Assembly (NCBI GenBank): GCA_036274645.1
Contig: DASUFH010000252.1
Location: 1-9,960 of the forward strand
Source: DASUFH01 sp036274645
GTDB taxonomy: Bacteria; Acidobacteriota; Terriglobia; 20CM-2-55-15
Direction of reading: 5' to 3'
DNA: 9,960 bases
Both the position numbers and the translations under genes were made by a program. Of this stretch, positions 1 through 6,797 are shown piece after piece (the stretch's first letter is position 1; each line of letters opens with the position of its first letter). A model generated the notes under the pieces. That model was not told the DNA's origin, did no database searches, and saw only the letters and a program-made list of their open reading frames with translations.

Positions 1-271
1 CGTTCGCGACGTCGACTTTGGCCTTCTTCGCGATGAGGGCCTCCACCAGGTCATAGTCGACGCGATAGACCGCCCAGAGAATCGGCCTCGTCCCATCCAG
101 CTGAGCCTCATTCACGTCGCCGCCCGCCTTGATGAATTCAAATGCGGCTGTGCGGTCCCCGTCTCGAATCAGGCCCGCCAGTTTCCCGGGTTGATCTTCG
201 GCCAGGAACGGCCGGGCCACCAGGGCTCCGGCGAAAATCGTACCAATAATGGCGAAAATGAAACGCCTCAC
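1..271 (-). CDS. Exported ankyrin-repeat protein, N-terminal part (cut by window edge)
   Basis: Ninety codons are visible before the left edge cuts the gene. The GTG start at 271 is chosen because GGAGGG lies four bases upstream and the frame then opens with a basic-hydrophobic signal segment (residues 2-24, MRRFIFAIIG then an Ala-rich stretch ending FLA). After it come two helix-turn-helix repeats of ankyrin type: a degenerate one at about residues 30-58 (KLAGLIRDGD, then IKAGGDVNEA) and a clearer one at 59-90 (DGTRPILWAVYRVDYDLVEA, then LIAKKAKVDVAN). Ankyrin repeats bind other proteins. With a signal sequence this copy should act in the periplasm or on the cell surface. It starts 15 bp after the metallo-beta-lactamase-fold gene and so is probably co-transcribed as the last visible gene of the minus-strand run. 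Partner unknown. The ankyrin call is fairly firm, the total length unknown. Confidence 0.75.
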   Translation of the reverse strand, partial: MRRFIFAIIGTIFAGALVARPFLAEDQPGKLAGLIRDGDRTAAFEFIKAGGDVNEAQLDGTRPILWAVYRVDYDLVEALIAKKAKVDVAN

Positions 272-286
272 TCGTCCCTCCACGAT

Positions 287-1213
287 TTAAACGACATCCG
301 GGTCCAGCTTGTTGTGGTTCCCCCACAGGCCTTTCACGGCGCCATAAAGGAACTTATAGGGATCTTTCCAGGTTCGCGTGAGCCCCTTCAAGACACCGCC
401 TTCCAGCATGTCTTTCGGGCCGTCTCCCGAGCGCCCCTGCTTAAACAGGCGCTGCCGAACGATCTCCATCATTTCGCGTTCGGCTTTGAACTCAGCCTGG
501 GTCATGACCGGACCCGTGCCCGGAACGATCTTCGTCTGTTCGTTGCTGATCTTGAGAATGAGATCCATCGCGTCAACCCGCGCTCCGATCCACGCGCCGG
601 TGATCCAATCGAGCTCGGGATCTTTCACCGGAGACGCCACGTCGCCGACCGCGAGAACGTTGGAATCCTTGAAATACACATAGGCGTCTCCGCCGGTATG
701 CGCTTCCAGCAGATAGCCATAGTCGATCTGTTCCCCGCCGGCCTTCATCGACTCCTTGATGAAGAAAAGTTGGGTGGGCCAGGCCGCTTTGGGCCGGGCC
801 TTTTCGTAGCGGCCTTCTTCAGGAATCCAGTAATCGTTGGCCATCCATTGACGCGTGCGATCCTGCGCAATGATTTTTGCGCCGCTCGCGGCAAACACTT
901 CGTTATTGCCGGTCTGATCGAGGTGATAGTGGGTATTGAAAACGGTGTGGACTTTCGAGTTCGTGGCGACGCCCTTGAGCGCGGCAACGAGTTTGTCGCC
1001 ATAGTTGGGGACGCCGGTATCCACGAGAAGAAGGCCGTCCCCGGTGGAGAACGCCACGACGTTGGTCCCGCCGCCATCCACCACCACCAGCTTGTCGGTC
1101 AGGCGCCGGACGCCCTGAGCGCCGGACGCCTGCTGAGCGGCGCGCGCCCAGGGGGACGCCCACAGCGTGAGCATCCCGGTCATCGCGCCCTTGATTGCCT
1201 GTCTGCGATCCAC
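287..1213 (-). CDS. Tat-exported metallo-beta-lactamase-fold hydrolase-like protein with altered Zn2 site
   Basis: The product has 308 aa. It starts at GTG 1213 with AAGGAGA seven bases upstream. The N-terminus MDRRQAIKG followed by a hydrophobic segment and ARA-AQ (about residue 26) looks like a twin-arginine signal. The MBL core runs from about residue 40 to 240. GLLLVDTG is at 60-67. The metal loop THYHLDQTG gives H95, H97 and D99, but Q100 replaces the final His or Arg of HxHxDH/R. H172 is in EAHTGGD, the bridging-type D191 is in VGDV, and PGTGP puts T233 where PGHGP normally supplies a zinc ligand. So the first-metal ligands are present while two usual second-metal ligands are changed. 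Residues 240-308 form a helical tail. Family members include hydrolases and the 'quinoprotein relay' metallohydrolases found with PQQ enzymes. The nearby PQQ dehydrogenase makes such a link possible, but substrate and reaction are unknown. It lies 119 bp downstream of the DUF1552 gene. Confidence 0.85.
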   Translation of the reverse strand: MDRRQAIKGAMTGMLTLWASPWARAAQQASGAQGVRRLTDKLVVVDGGGTNVVAFSTGDGLLLVDTGVPNYGDKLVAALKGVATNSKVHTVFNTHYHLDQTGNNEVFAASGAKIIAQDRTRQWMANDYWIPEEGRYEKARPKAAWPTQLFFIKESMKAGGEQIDYGYLLEAHTGGDAYVYFKDSNVLAVGDVASPVKDPELDWITGAWIGARVDAMDLILKISNEQTKIVPGTGPVMTQAEFKAEREMMEIVRQRLFKQGRSGDGPKDMLEGGVLKGLTRTWKDPYKFLYGAVKGLWGNHNKLDPDVV

Positions 1214-1220
1214 GGTTGAG

Positions 1221-1227
1221 TCTCCTT
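1221..1227 (-). promoter_or_regulatory. Ribosome binding site for the MBL-fold gene
   Basis: AAGGAGA on the minus strand, seven bases before GTG 1213. It supports this GTG as the start and places the Arg-Arg pair near the N-terminus. Confidence 0.7.
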
Positions 1228-1274
1228 TTTCGATCTTCCTGGCTGCGCCTTGTCGGCTTGCTCTGCAGCTGCGT

Positions 1275-1342
1275 GTTGAACTCCATGGTTCGGCCAGTTG
1301 AACCCTGGAGTTCGATGTTCTTGCAGTTGAACCTAGAGTTCG
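1275..1342. repeat. Three imperfect quasi-palindromic units downstream of a DUF1552 gene
   Basis: Three related units lie at 1275-1292, 1295-1314 and 1324-1342. The last two read CAGTTGAACCCTGGAGTTCG and CAGTTGAACCTAGAGTTCG on the plus strand; the first is GTTGAACTCCATGGTTCG. Each contains a GAAC...GTTC half-site pair, so each could fold or bind a dimer. GAACTCCA (1278-1285) and TGGAGTTC (1306-1313) also form an 8-bp inverted repeat across units. The unit at 1324-1342 overlaps the stop codon and last codons (SEL) of the DUF1552 gene, which suggests the array arose by duplication of that gene end. There is no T-tract, so it is not a standard terminator. Function unknown; an attenuating or mRNA-end structure between the DUF1552 and MBL-fold genes is possible. 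Confidence 0.55.
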
Positions 1343-2634
1343 GAGAACGTGCCGGTGCTGTCGGCAAACTTGTTCTGCTCGATGCCGAACTTGTTCAACA
1401 CGGTCAGGTGCACGTTGGACAGCGGGGTGCGCTGCGCCGGGTTGATGAACTGACCACCCAGCTTCATCCGGCCGTTACCCCCCCCAACAACGACCGTGGG
1501 AATCGGCCAGTTGCTGTGCTTGTCGCTGTTGCCCATGTTCGATCCATACATGAAGATCGAATGATCCAGGATCGAACCGTCGCCATCGCGGGTCTCCGCC
1601 ATCCGCTTCAGGAAGGCCGCAAAGCGGTCCATATGCCAGGTCTGGATCTTCACCACTCTCGCGATCTTGTCCGGTTCGTTCGCATGGTGCGAAACGGGAT
1701 GGAACGAGTCGGGCACGCCAATGTGGTTGTAGGTCTGGTTGGTGCCTTCCGCCACCATGATGAACGACGAAACGCGCGTGATGTCGGCCTGGTAGGCGAC
1801 CGTCAGCAGATCGAAAAGTAGGTCGACCTGCTGATCGAAGTTGTCCAGCACGCCAACCGGCCGTTCCGGAATCTTCATACCGGAGATATCGGTGTTCGCA
1901 ATGATGGAGGTGCGCCGCTCGATTTCACGCACGCTTTCCAGGTAGTCGTCCAGGGTGGCGCGATCGCCGGCGCCCAACTGCCCCTGAAGCGCCTTCGTGT
2001 GCTCCAGAATGAGGTCCAGCAGACTGTCGGATTCGCGGGCGTTCAACACGCGCTCTTTCGGCGTCGTCGTGCCGAACATTGCGTTGAAGACCTTCTTCGG
2101 GTTGTATTCCATCGGCAGCGGGGTGTTGCCGTTGAACGCCACCGTGATGGCCGTGCTGGTCCCATTGCCGGCCGCCTGCTGGACCGTCGTTTCCGAAGAC
2201 ACTTCGATGGACGGGAGCGCGGTATCCTGACCGATCACTTTCGCGATCATCTGATCGATGGTCGTGCCGCTGCCGCAATTCAGCCAGGTGCCCGGATTCT
2301 TGACGTGCACACCCGCGCCGGCCGGGTTGTCCAGGTTCCCGATGACGGAGACGTACTTCTTGAACGGCTCCAGCGGCTGCGTGATCTTGTTCAGCTTGAA
2401 GCTTTCGCCTGAACCGCTTGGCGTCCAGGCATCCGCCTCGGGACCCAGCTTGGTATCGAACTGAACGGCGCCGTGAGGAATATAGAAGAAACCGGCGCGC
2501 ATCTTCGGCTTGGCCGCCGTCTGCGCCATTGCTGTCGCGGCAGGGACCATGGCTTCAAGGAACGGTAGAGCCACCGCCACCCCCGCGCCCTTCAGCACCG
2601 TTCTGCGGGAAATATGCTTCTTGGAAATGAACAT
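1333..2634 (-). CDS. DUF1552 (HXXSHH) family exported protein, copy A
   Basis: The product has 433 aa and starts at ATG 2634 with GAGGAGA nine bases upstream. A clear twin-arginine signal opens it: ISRRTVLKGAG (residues 8-18), a hydrophobic stretch, then an Ala-rich cleavage region near residue 38 (AMAQTA). The mature part matches DUF1552 (Pfam family also called HXXSHH). The signature HPVSHH is at 312-317 in an SFHPVSHHANEPDK context. Other blocks are NCGSGTTIDQ (119-128), ETTVQQAAGNGT (148-159), RDGDGS (349-354) and YGSNMGNSDKHSNWPIPT (363-380). No enzymatic activity is established for this family; Tat export suggests folding, perhaps with a cofactor, before transport. It follows the DUF1592-type cytochrome gene by 28 bp, the usual pairing for these families, so co-transcription and cooperation are likely. 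A second copy lies at 5492-6796. Confidence 0.93.
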   Translation of the reverse strand: MFISKKHISRRTVLKGAGVAVALPFLEAMVPAATAMAQTAAKPKMRAGFFYIPHGAVQFDTKLGPEADAWTPSGSGESFKLNKITQPLEPFKKYVSVIGNLDNPAGAGVHVKNPGTWLNCGSGTTIDQMIAKVIGQDTALPSIEVSSETTVQQAAGNGTSTAITVAFNGNTPLPMEYNPKKVFNAMFGTTTPKERVLNARESDSLLDLILEHTKALQGQLGAGDRATLDDYLESVREIERRTSIIANTDISGMKIPERPVGVLDNFDQQVDLLFDLLTVAYQADITRVSSFIMVAEGTNQTYNHIGVPDSFHPVSHHANEPDKIARVVKIQTWHMDRFAAFLKRMAETRDGDGSILDHSIFMYGSNMGNSDKHSNWPIPTVVVGGGNGRMKLGGQFINPAQRTPLSNVHLTVLNKFGIEQNKFADSTGTFSEL

Positions 2635-2643
2635 TGGTAATTA

Positions 2644-2650
2644 TCTCCTC
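2644..2650 (-). promoter_or_regulatory. Ribosome binding site for DUF1552 copy A
   Basis: GAGGAGA on the minus strand, nine bases before ATG 2634. It sits inside the short gap after the DUF1592-type gene, in keeping with an operon. Confidence 0.65.
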
Positions 2651-2662
2651 TAAGAGAACTGA

Positions 2663-5065
2663 TTACTGGTTTGCCGCCACCCTCGTCCCGGCCGCCGTAC
2701 CTGCGGAGGGAGGCCCCTGTTTAAGAAACGCGTCCGATCGGACGATACCTTCAACGATCGAAGTCAGCGTGTAATTGTCTTTTGCCGCGTTGCGAACGAC
2801 CCCGCGAACCTGCGGCATGTCGTAGTACTCCAGCGGCCGGTTGATGGCGTACATCATCAGCTTCTCGGTCATCGCCTGCGCGAACTTCGCCGGATTGCTG
2901 GCCAGATAGGCGCGCAGTTCAGCGGGACCGTTGATGGGCAGGCCGCTGGGAAGCACCGTGCTGGCGTCAATCGGGGAATTCGCCGCCTGACGGTCCGCCG
3001 TGCGGAACTGACCGACCGCGTCGAAGTTCTCCAGAGCGAGACCCATCGGGTCGATCACGCCATGGCACTGACGGCACGTGGCGCTTGCGCGGTGCAGTTC
3101 GAGACGCGCCCGGACGGTCTTCGGCGTGTCGCCAGGCCGCTGATTGAGGTCCGTTTCAACACCGGGCGGCGGCGGAGTCGGTGGCGTTCCGATGATCTTG
3201 TCGAGAACCCAGGCGCCGCGAAGAACCGGAGACGTGCGGTCCGGATACGACGTCCGGATCAGCACCGCCGCCTTGCCCAGCAACCCGGCGCGGTTCTTGT
3301 CGGTCAGCGTTATCCAGCGGAACTGAGAGCCGTTGACGCCCGAAATGCCGTAATGGCGGGCGACACGGTCGTTCAGATACGTTTGATCCGAAGTCAGCAA
3401 CTCGACGATCGGGCGACCTTCCAGAAGAATGCTGTTGATGAACATTTCGGCTTCGGTCACCAGATCCCGCTTCAACTGGTCGTTGAAGCCCTGATAGATC
3501 TGCTGATCCGGCTTGATCGACTCCAGACCGCTGAGACCGAGCCACTTCATGGCGAAGCTGGAAACCAGACTGGACGCCCGGGGATCGCCCATCATGCGCT
3601 TGACCTGCGCGTCCAGGACGGCAGGCCTGGACAGCTCCTTCGACGACGCCAGCTTGAGCAGTTCATCATCCGGCCCGGTATTCCAAATAAAGAAGGACAG
3701 GCGCGTAGCCAGCTCGTAGTCCGTAAGAGCGAACTCGGCGTTAGCCCTGGCGCCCTCGGGGCCGCGAATCGACCGATACAGGAACTCGGGACTCGCGAGG
3801 ACCGCCGCAACCAGCCGTTCAATCCCCTTGTCGAACGTTCCGCCGTCCTTGCGGCCGGCTTCATAGAACGGCATCAACCGTCCCATATCGGTATCCGTAA
3901 CCGGACGCCGGAAGGCGCGTTGCGCCAGGGTCTGGGCAATCTGCTTCGAGCAGGCCGCCTCACCGGCGACTTTGGGATCGCATACGTAGATCAGCGTGTG
4001 GCTGAGGGTGGAAACACCGGTCGGGTTGTAAGGCCCGAGAATTTCGACGTTATCGAAGGTGGGCAGGCCGCCGCCAAATCCGCCGCCACCCTGATTGCTG
4101 ATCGATTCAAAACGGGAGCGGTCGATGAATCCCACCACCACTTCGCGCACGCCGGCCTTGACCTGAAGGGTGACCTTCCGGAACCGGTCCGCGATCTGCG
4201 CGCGGCCGTCGCCGGCTTTACGATTATTCAGCATCAGGTCATCGACGCCACCGATCGGCTTCTTGAACATGACCTTGCCGTCGATGATGAAGACCAGCGT
4301 CGCTTCGTTTTCCAGGCTTCCCGTATAGAGGCCGAGTGTTCCGTCAGGGAAGTGGACGTTGACGCGGTACTCGCCGTCCGCCGTGAAGTTGTGCTTGAAC
4401 CGCATGGCGCCGTCGCGAAGCCCAAGAGGCATCGCTTCCCCGCCCCGGTTCGCGGCTACCGTGTACGTGATGCTGTCCAGACTGGGATCGCCAACCGCCT
4501 GTTTCGCGATCTGCCGGGCCGCTTCAACGTATTGTTCAACGAACGCCGGTGAAACGCTCAGGCCGCTGGCGATATTGTCGAACCCCTCGACTGAAACGTC
4601 CGTGGGCAGAATGTCCTTGGTCTTGATATCGACGCCGACCAATGCCTTTACGGCCGCGATGTACTCCGTTCGGCTTAAACGCTGAATCGGAACATGCCCG
4701 GCTTTCGGCAGGGTCGTATTGGCGTCGAGCCGGGTCTCCAGCCAGCCCACCAGTTTGTCGACATCCTGCTGCTCCGGCTGCTTCGCGCCCGGCGGCGGCA
4801 TCAATCGCCCGCGAAGCTTGCGCACAACCTTCTCCCAGATCTGAGCGTCCGCGGTGACCGCGTCGAAATTCATCCCGGCAAGCGCCAGTCCGCCGGCCTT
4901 TCCCTGCGTGCTGTGACAGCCTGCGCAGTAGGTGTTGATCATGGCCCGGTACTCTTCCGCCGAACCGGATGCGGCCGATTGCGCAACCGGCGTGGCCGCC
5001 CGCGGAATGGCCTGAGAAACGCTGACTACAGCCAGGAGGGAGCAGAGAATTAGTGATCTCTTCAT
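2663..5065 (-). CDS. Exported DUF1587/1595/1592/1588/1585 protein with N-terminal heme c site
   Basis: The product has 800 aa. ATG 5065 opens a Sec-type signal (residues 1-20, MKRSLILCSLLAVVSVSQA). The upstream ribosome site is weak, but the signal fits this start. A small cytochrome c-like domain follows with CAGCH at 47-51 and a candidate axial Met in RLMPPP (M90). Domains then run in the standard order: DUF1587 about 127-190, a beta-rich sugar-binding-like stretch about 198-345 (with a GGGGFGGG loop at 326-333), DUF1595 about 358-425 (AQRAFRRPVT), DUF1592 about 445-570 (ELATRLSFFIW), DUF1588 about 590-690, and DUF1585 about 715-785. A second CxxCH, CRQCH at 664-668, lies in DUF1588. Such multidomain proteins are common in Planctomycetota and Acidobacteriota. 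They are thought to be periplasmic or membrane-facing electron carriers or enzymes, but no reaction is proven. First gene of the minus-strand run, paired with DUF1552 copy A. Confidence 0.93.
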   Translation of the reverse strand: MKRSLILCSLLAVVSVSQAIPRAATPVAQSAASGSAEEYRAMINTYCAGCHSTQGKAGGLALAGMNFDAVTADAQIWEKVVRKLRGRLMPPPGAKQPEQQDVDKLVGWLETRLDANTTLPKAGHVPIQRLSRTEYIAAVKALVGVDIKTKDILPTDVSVEGFDNIASGLSVSPAFVEQYVEAARQIAKQAVGDPSLDSITYTVAANRGGEAMPLGLRDGAMRFKHNFTADGEYRVNVHFPDGTLGLYTGSLENEATLVFIIDGKVMFKKPIGGVDDLMLNNRKAGDGRAQIADRFRKVTLQVKAGVREVVVGFIDRSRFESISNQGGGGFGGGLPTFDNVEILGPYNPTGVSTLSHTLIYVCDPKVAGEAACSKQIAQTLAQRAFRRPVTDTDMGRLMPFYEAGRKDGGTFDKGIERLVAAVLASPEFLYRSIRGPEGARANAEFALTDYELATRLSFFIWNTGPDDELLKLASSKELSRPAVLDAQVKRMMGDPRASSLVSSFAMKWLGLSGLESIKPDQQIYQGFNDQLKRDLVTEAEMFINSILLEGRPIVELLTSDQTYLNDRVARHYGISGVNGSQFRWITLTDKNRAGLLGKAAVLIRTSYPDRTSPVLRGAWVLDKIIGTPPTPPPPGVETDLNQRPGDTPKTVRARLELHRASATCRQCHGVIDPMGLALENFDAVGQFRTADRQAANSPIDASTVLPSGLPINGPAELRAYLASNPAKFAQAMTEKLMMYAINRPLEYYDMPQVRGVVRNAAKDNYTLTSIVEGIVRSDAFLKQGPPSAGTAAGTRVAANQ

Positions 5066-5338
5066 AGTGCTTAAAGTGTTCCAAGATTTGGCGATCGATG
5101 AACGCAGCTAGCATATGAATGCATCGCAACGAAGTCCATCCTTTTCTTCAGGTTTGCGGCTGCCCGGACGGCCCGAAAGGCGCATCCGGACGGTGGCCTG
5201 ACGGGTTGTTATCTCAAGGCTGATCAAGCTGTTTGTAAGGGCGACAATCCGTTGGATGATTCAGTCGCGGGAGGGGCCTGGCGGGCGCGCCGGAAACGTA
5301 AAAGTTTGTAAAGAGTCCGGAGCGCCAGATGGGGGTTC
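5066..5338. other. Divergent intergenic region, left part, no gene seen
   Basis: This stretch separates the two divergent gene arms, before the palindromic element at 5339. It holds a possible minus-strand promoter (5110-5138) and two copies of CCGGACGG about 25 bases apart (in 5160-5200). I see no tRNA, riboswitch or credible short gene. A 61-codon minus-strand open frame here runs through the palindrome and is judged spurious. Confidence 0.5.
5110..5138 (-). promoter_or_regulatory. Possible sigma-70 promoter for the minus-strand run
   Basis: On the minus strand TGGACT (5133-5138) and TATGCT (5110-5115) are separated by 17 bases. Each matches the -35 and -10 consensus at four of six positions. 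It lies about 45 bases upstream of ATG 5065. The match is moderate and nothing else supports it. Confidence 0.3.
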
Positions 5339-5448
5339 GTAAATCGGGGACAGCCTCCGAATTCGGCGACAGATGCTGAGTTATCAACGCCACCTTCACC
5401 GAATTCGGAGGCTGTCCCCCATTTATTCGGGGTCTGTCCCCGATTTAC
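5339..5448. repeat. Palindromic REP/MITE-like element A with nested arms
   Basis: Bases 5346-5366 and 5399-5419 are perfect 21-bp reverse complements (GGGGACAGCCTCC... against ...GGAGGCTGTCCCC) around a 32-base loop. They extend five further pairs outward past one mismatch (AAAT against ATTT). An outer pair, GTAAATCGGGGACAG (5339-5353) and CTGTCCCCGATTTAC (5434-5448), is a second perfect 15-bp inverted repeat that shares the left arm. Two right ends therefore compete for one left end. The tail also folds alone (TCGGGG 5427-5432, CCCCGA 5438-5443). The ends match element B at 6798-6897. I see no coding content. Palindromes of this kind are typically spread by IS200/IS605-like or REP-associated tyrosine transposases; no transposase is in this window. 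It ends 43 bp before the DUF1552 copy B start. Confidence 0.8.
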
Positions 5449-5475
5449 ACGTTAATATTCCCGCACGCATATCTC

Positions 5476-5484
5476 AAGGAGGGA
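5476..5484 (+). promoter_or_regulatory. Ribosome binding site for DUF1552 copy B
   Basis: AAGGAGGGA, ending seven bases before GTG 5492, is a near-perfect anti-16S match. It fixes the GTG start, which aligns residue for residue with the ATG start of copy A. Confidence 0.75.
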
Positions 5485-5491
5485 CGGAACG

Positions 5492-6796
5492 GTGTTTATA
5501 ACCAGGAAACATCTCTCCCGCAGAACGGTACTGAAGGGCGCCGGAGTTACGCTGGCGCTGCCGTTTCTCGAAGCCATGGTTCCGGCGGCGACGCCGTTAG
5601 CTCAGACTGCCGCAGCGCCGCAGCTGCGCGCCGGGTTCTTTTATCTGCCTCATGGCGCCATCCAGTTCGAAACGAAGCTGGGACCTGAAGCGGATCGCTG
5701 GACGCCGAGCGGTTCGGGCGACAGTTTCCGGCTGAACACGATCACGCAACCGCTGGAACCGTTCAAGAAATACGTTTCCGTCATTGGAAATCTCGACAAC
5801 CCTGCCGGCGCGGGCAGGCACACCCGGAATCCGGGCACGTGGTTGAACTGCGGCAGTGGGACAACCATCGATCAGATGATCGCGAAAAAGATCGGCCAGG
5901 GAACGGCGATTCCCTGTCTTGAAGTCGCATCGGAAACCACCGTCCAGCAGGCGGCCGGCAACGGCACAGCAACAGCGATTACAGTGTCGTTCAATGAAAA
6001 CACACCGTTGAAGATGGAATACAACCCCCGCAATGTGTTCATCCAGCTGTTTGGAGAGGACGTGACACCTGCGAATCGCATCTCCCGTATCCAGGAAACG
6101 AACAGCCTTCTGGATCTCATCATGGATGGCACAAAGGCTTTGCAGAGTGAACTGGGTCCCGGCGACAAAGCGGTGCTGGAGAATTATCTCGATAGCGTTC
6201 GGAAGGTCGAGCGCGAGTCGGAGGCCATGAAAAACGATCTTTCAAGGATCAAGGCGCCCGAGGCGCCGCCGCCGGGGCCGCTCGACGATTTCAGCAAGCA
6301 GGTGGAACTGATGTTCCATCTGATCGCTCTGGCGTTGCAGGCCGACATCACTCGCGTCGCCTCGTTCTTCATGGTGGCGGAAGGCAGCAACCAGACCTAC
6401 AACCACATCGGGGTTCCCGACTCGTTCCATCCCGTCTCACATCACGCCAACGAGCCGGACAAGATGGCCAGGGTGGCCAGGATCCAGACGTGGCACATGC
6501 AGATGTTTGCGGACTTCCTCGCGAAGATGGCGTCGACGCGCGATGGCGACGGCTCACTGCTGGATCATTCGATCTTTCTCTACGGCTCCAACATGGGCAA
6601 CAGCGACAAACACAGCAACTGGCCGATCCCCACGGTCGTTGCGGGTGGCGGCGCCGGCCGGATGAAGCGGGGCGGCCAGTTCGTCAGTCCGGCGGAACGA
6701 ACCCGCCTGGCCAACGTCCACCTGACCCTGCTGAACAAGTTCGGTATCGAACAGGACAGTTTCGCGGACAGTACGGGAATGATCTCCGAACTCTAA
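5492..6796 (+). CDS. DUF1552 (HXXSHH) family exported protein, copy B
   Basis: The product has 434 aa and a GTG start after a strong ribosome site. It has the same build as copy A: twin-arginine signal LSRRTVLKGAG (8-18), Ala-rich cleavage region near 38, NCGSGTTIDQ at 119-128, HPVSHH at 313-318 and YGSNMGNSDKHSNWPIPT at 364-381, ending in SEL. By eye close to three-quarters of residues match copy A. The changes cluster at about 181-268, where B has a Pro-rich PEAPPPGPLDD segment (256-266) and a one-residue length difference. Synonymous sites differ widely, so this is not a recent duplication. Unlike copy A it has no DUF1592 gene beside it; its downstream neighbour is a PQQ dehydrogenase. Palindromic elements lie immediately on both sides. 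Biochemical role unknown, probably the same kind of exported partner as copy A. Confidence 0.93.
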   Translation: MFITRKHLSRRTVLKGAGVTLALPFLEAMVPAATPLAQTAAAPQLRAGFFYLPHGAIQFETKLGPEADRWTPSGSGDSFRLNTITQPLEPFKKYVSVIGNLDNPAGAGRHTRNPGTWLNCGSGTTIDQMIAKKIGQGTAIPCLEVASETTVQQAAGNGTATAITVSFNENTPLKMEYNPRNVFIQLFGEDVTPANRISRIQETNSLLDLIMDGTKALQSELGPGDKAVLENYLDSVRKVERESEAMKNDLSRIKAPEAPPPGPLDDFSKQVELMFHLIALALQADITRVASFFMVAEGSNQTYNHIGVPDSFHPVSHHANEPDKMARVARIQTWHMQMFADFLAKMASTRDGDGSLLDHSIFLYGSNMGNSDKHSNWPIPTVVAGGGAGRMKRGGQFVSPAERTRLANVHLTLLNKFGIEQDSFADSTGMISEL

Positions 6797-6797
6797 A

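Noticed and set aside
191..1219. 342-codon plus-strand open frame
   Set aside because: It is antisense to the MBL-fold gene, has no ribosome site or motif, and runs across two real genes.
3062..4552. 496-codon plus-strand open frame
   Set aside because: It lies antisense to the DUF1592-type gene, whose frame has clear domains. The plus-strand product is Arg/Ala-rich without recognisable motifs, a usual shadow in GC-rich DNA.
5214..5399. 61-codon minus-strand open frame in the divergent region
   Set aside because: It starts inside palindromic element A, has no clear ribosome site and shows no family resemblance.
5339..5448. CRISPR array or attachment site
   Set aside because: There are only two arms in inverted orientation with no regularly spaced direct repeats and no cas or integrase genes; a palindromic mobile repeat explains it better.
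5452..5458. AT-rich TTAATAT as a -10 box for DUF1552 copy B
   Set aside because: It is AT-rich and well placed, but no credible -35 lies 16-18 bases upstream because the palindrome occupies that place. Too weak to annotate.
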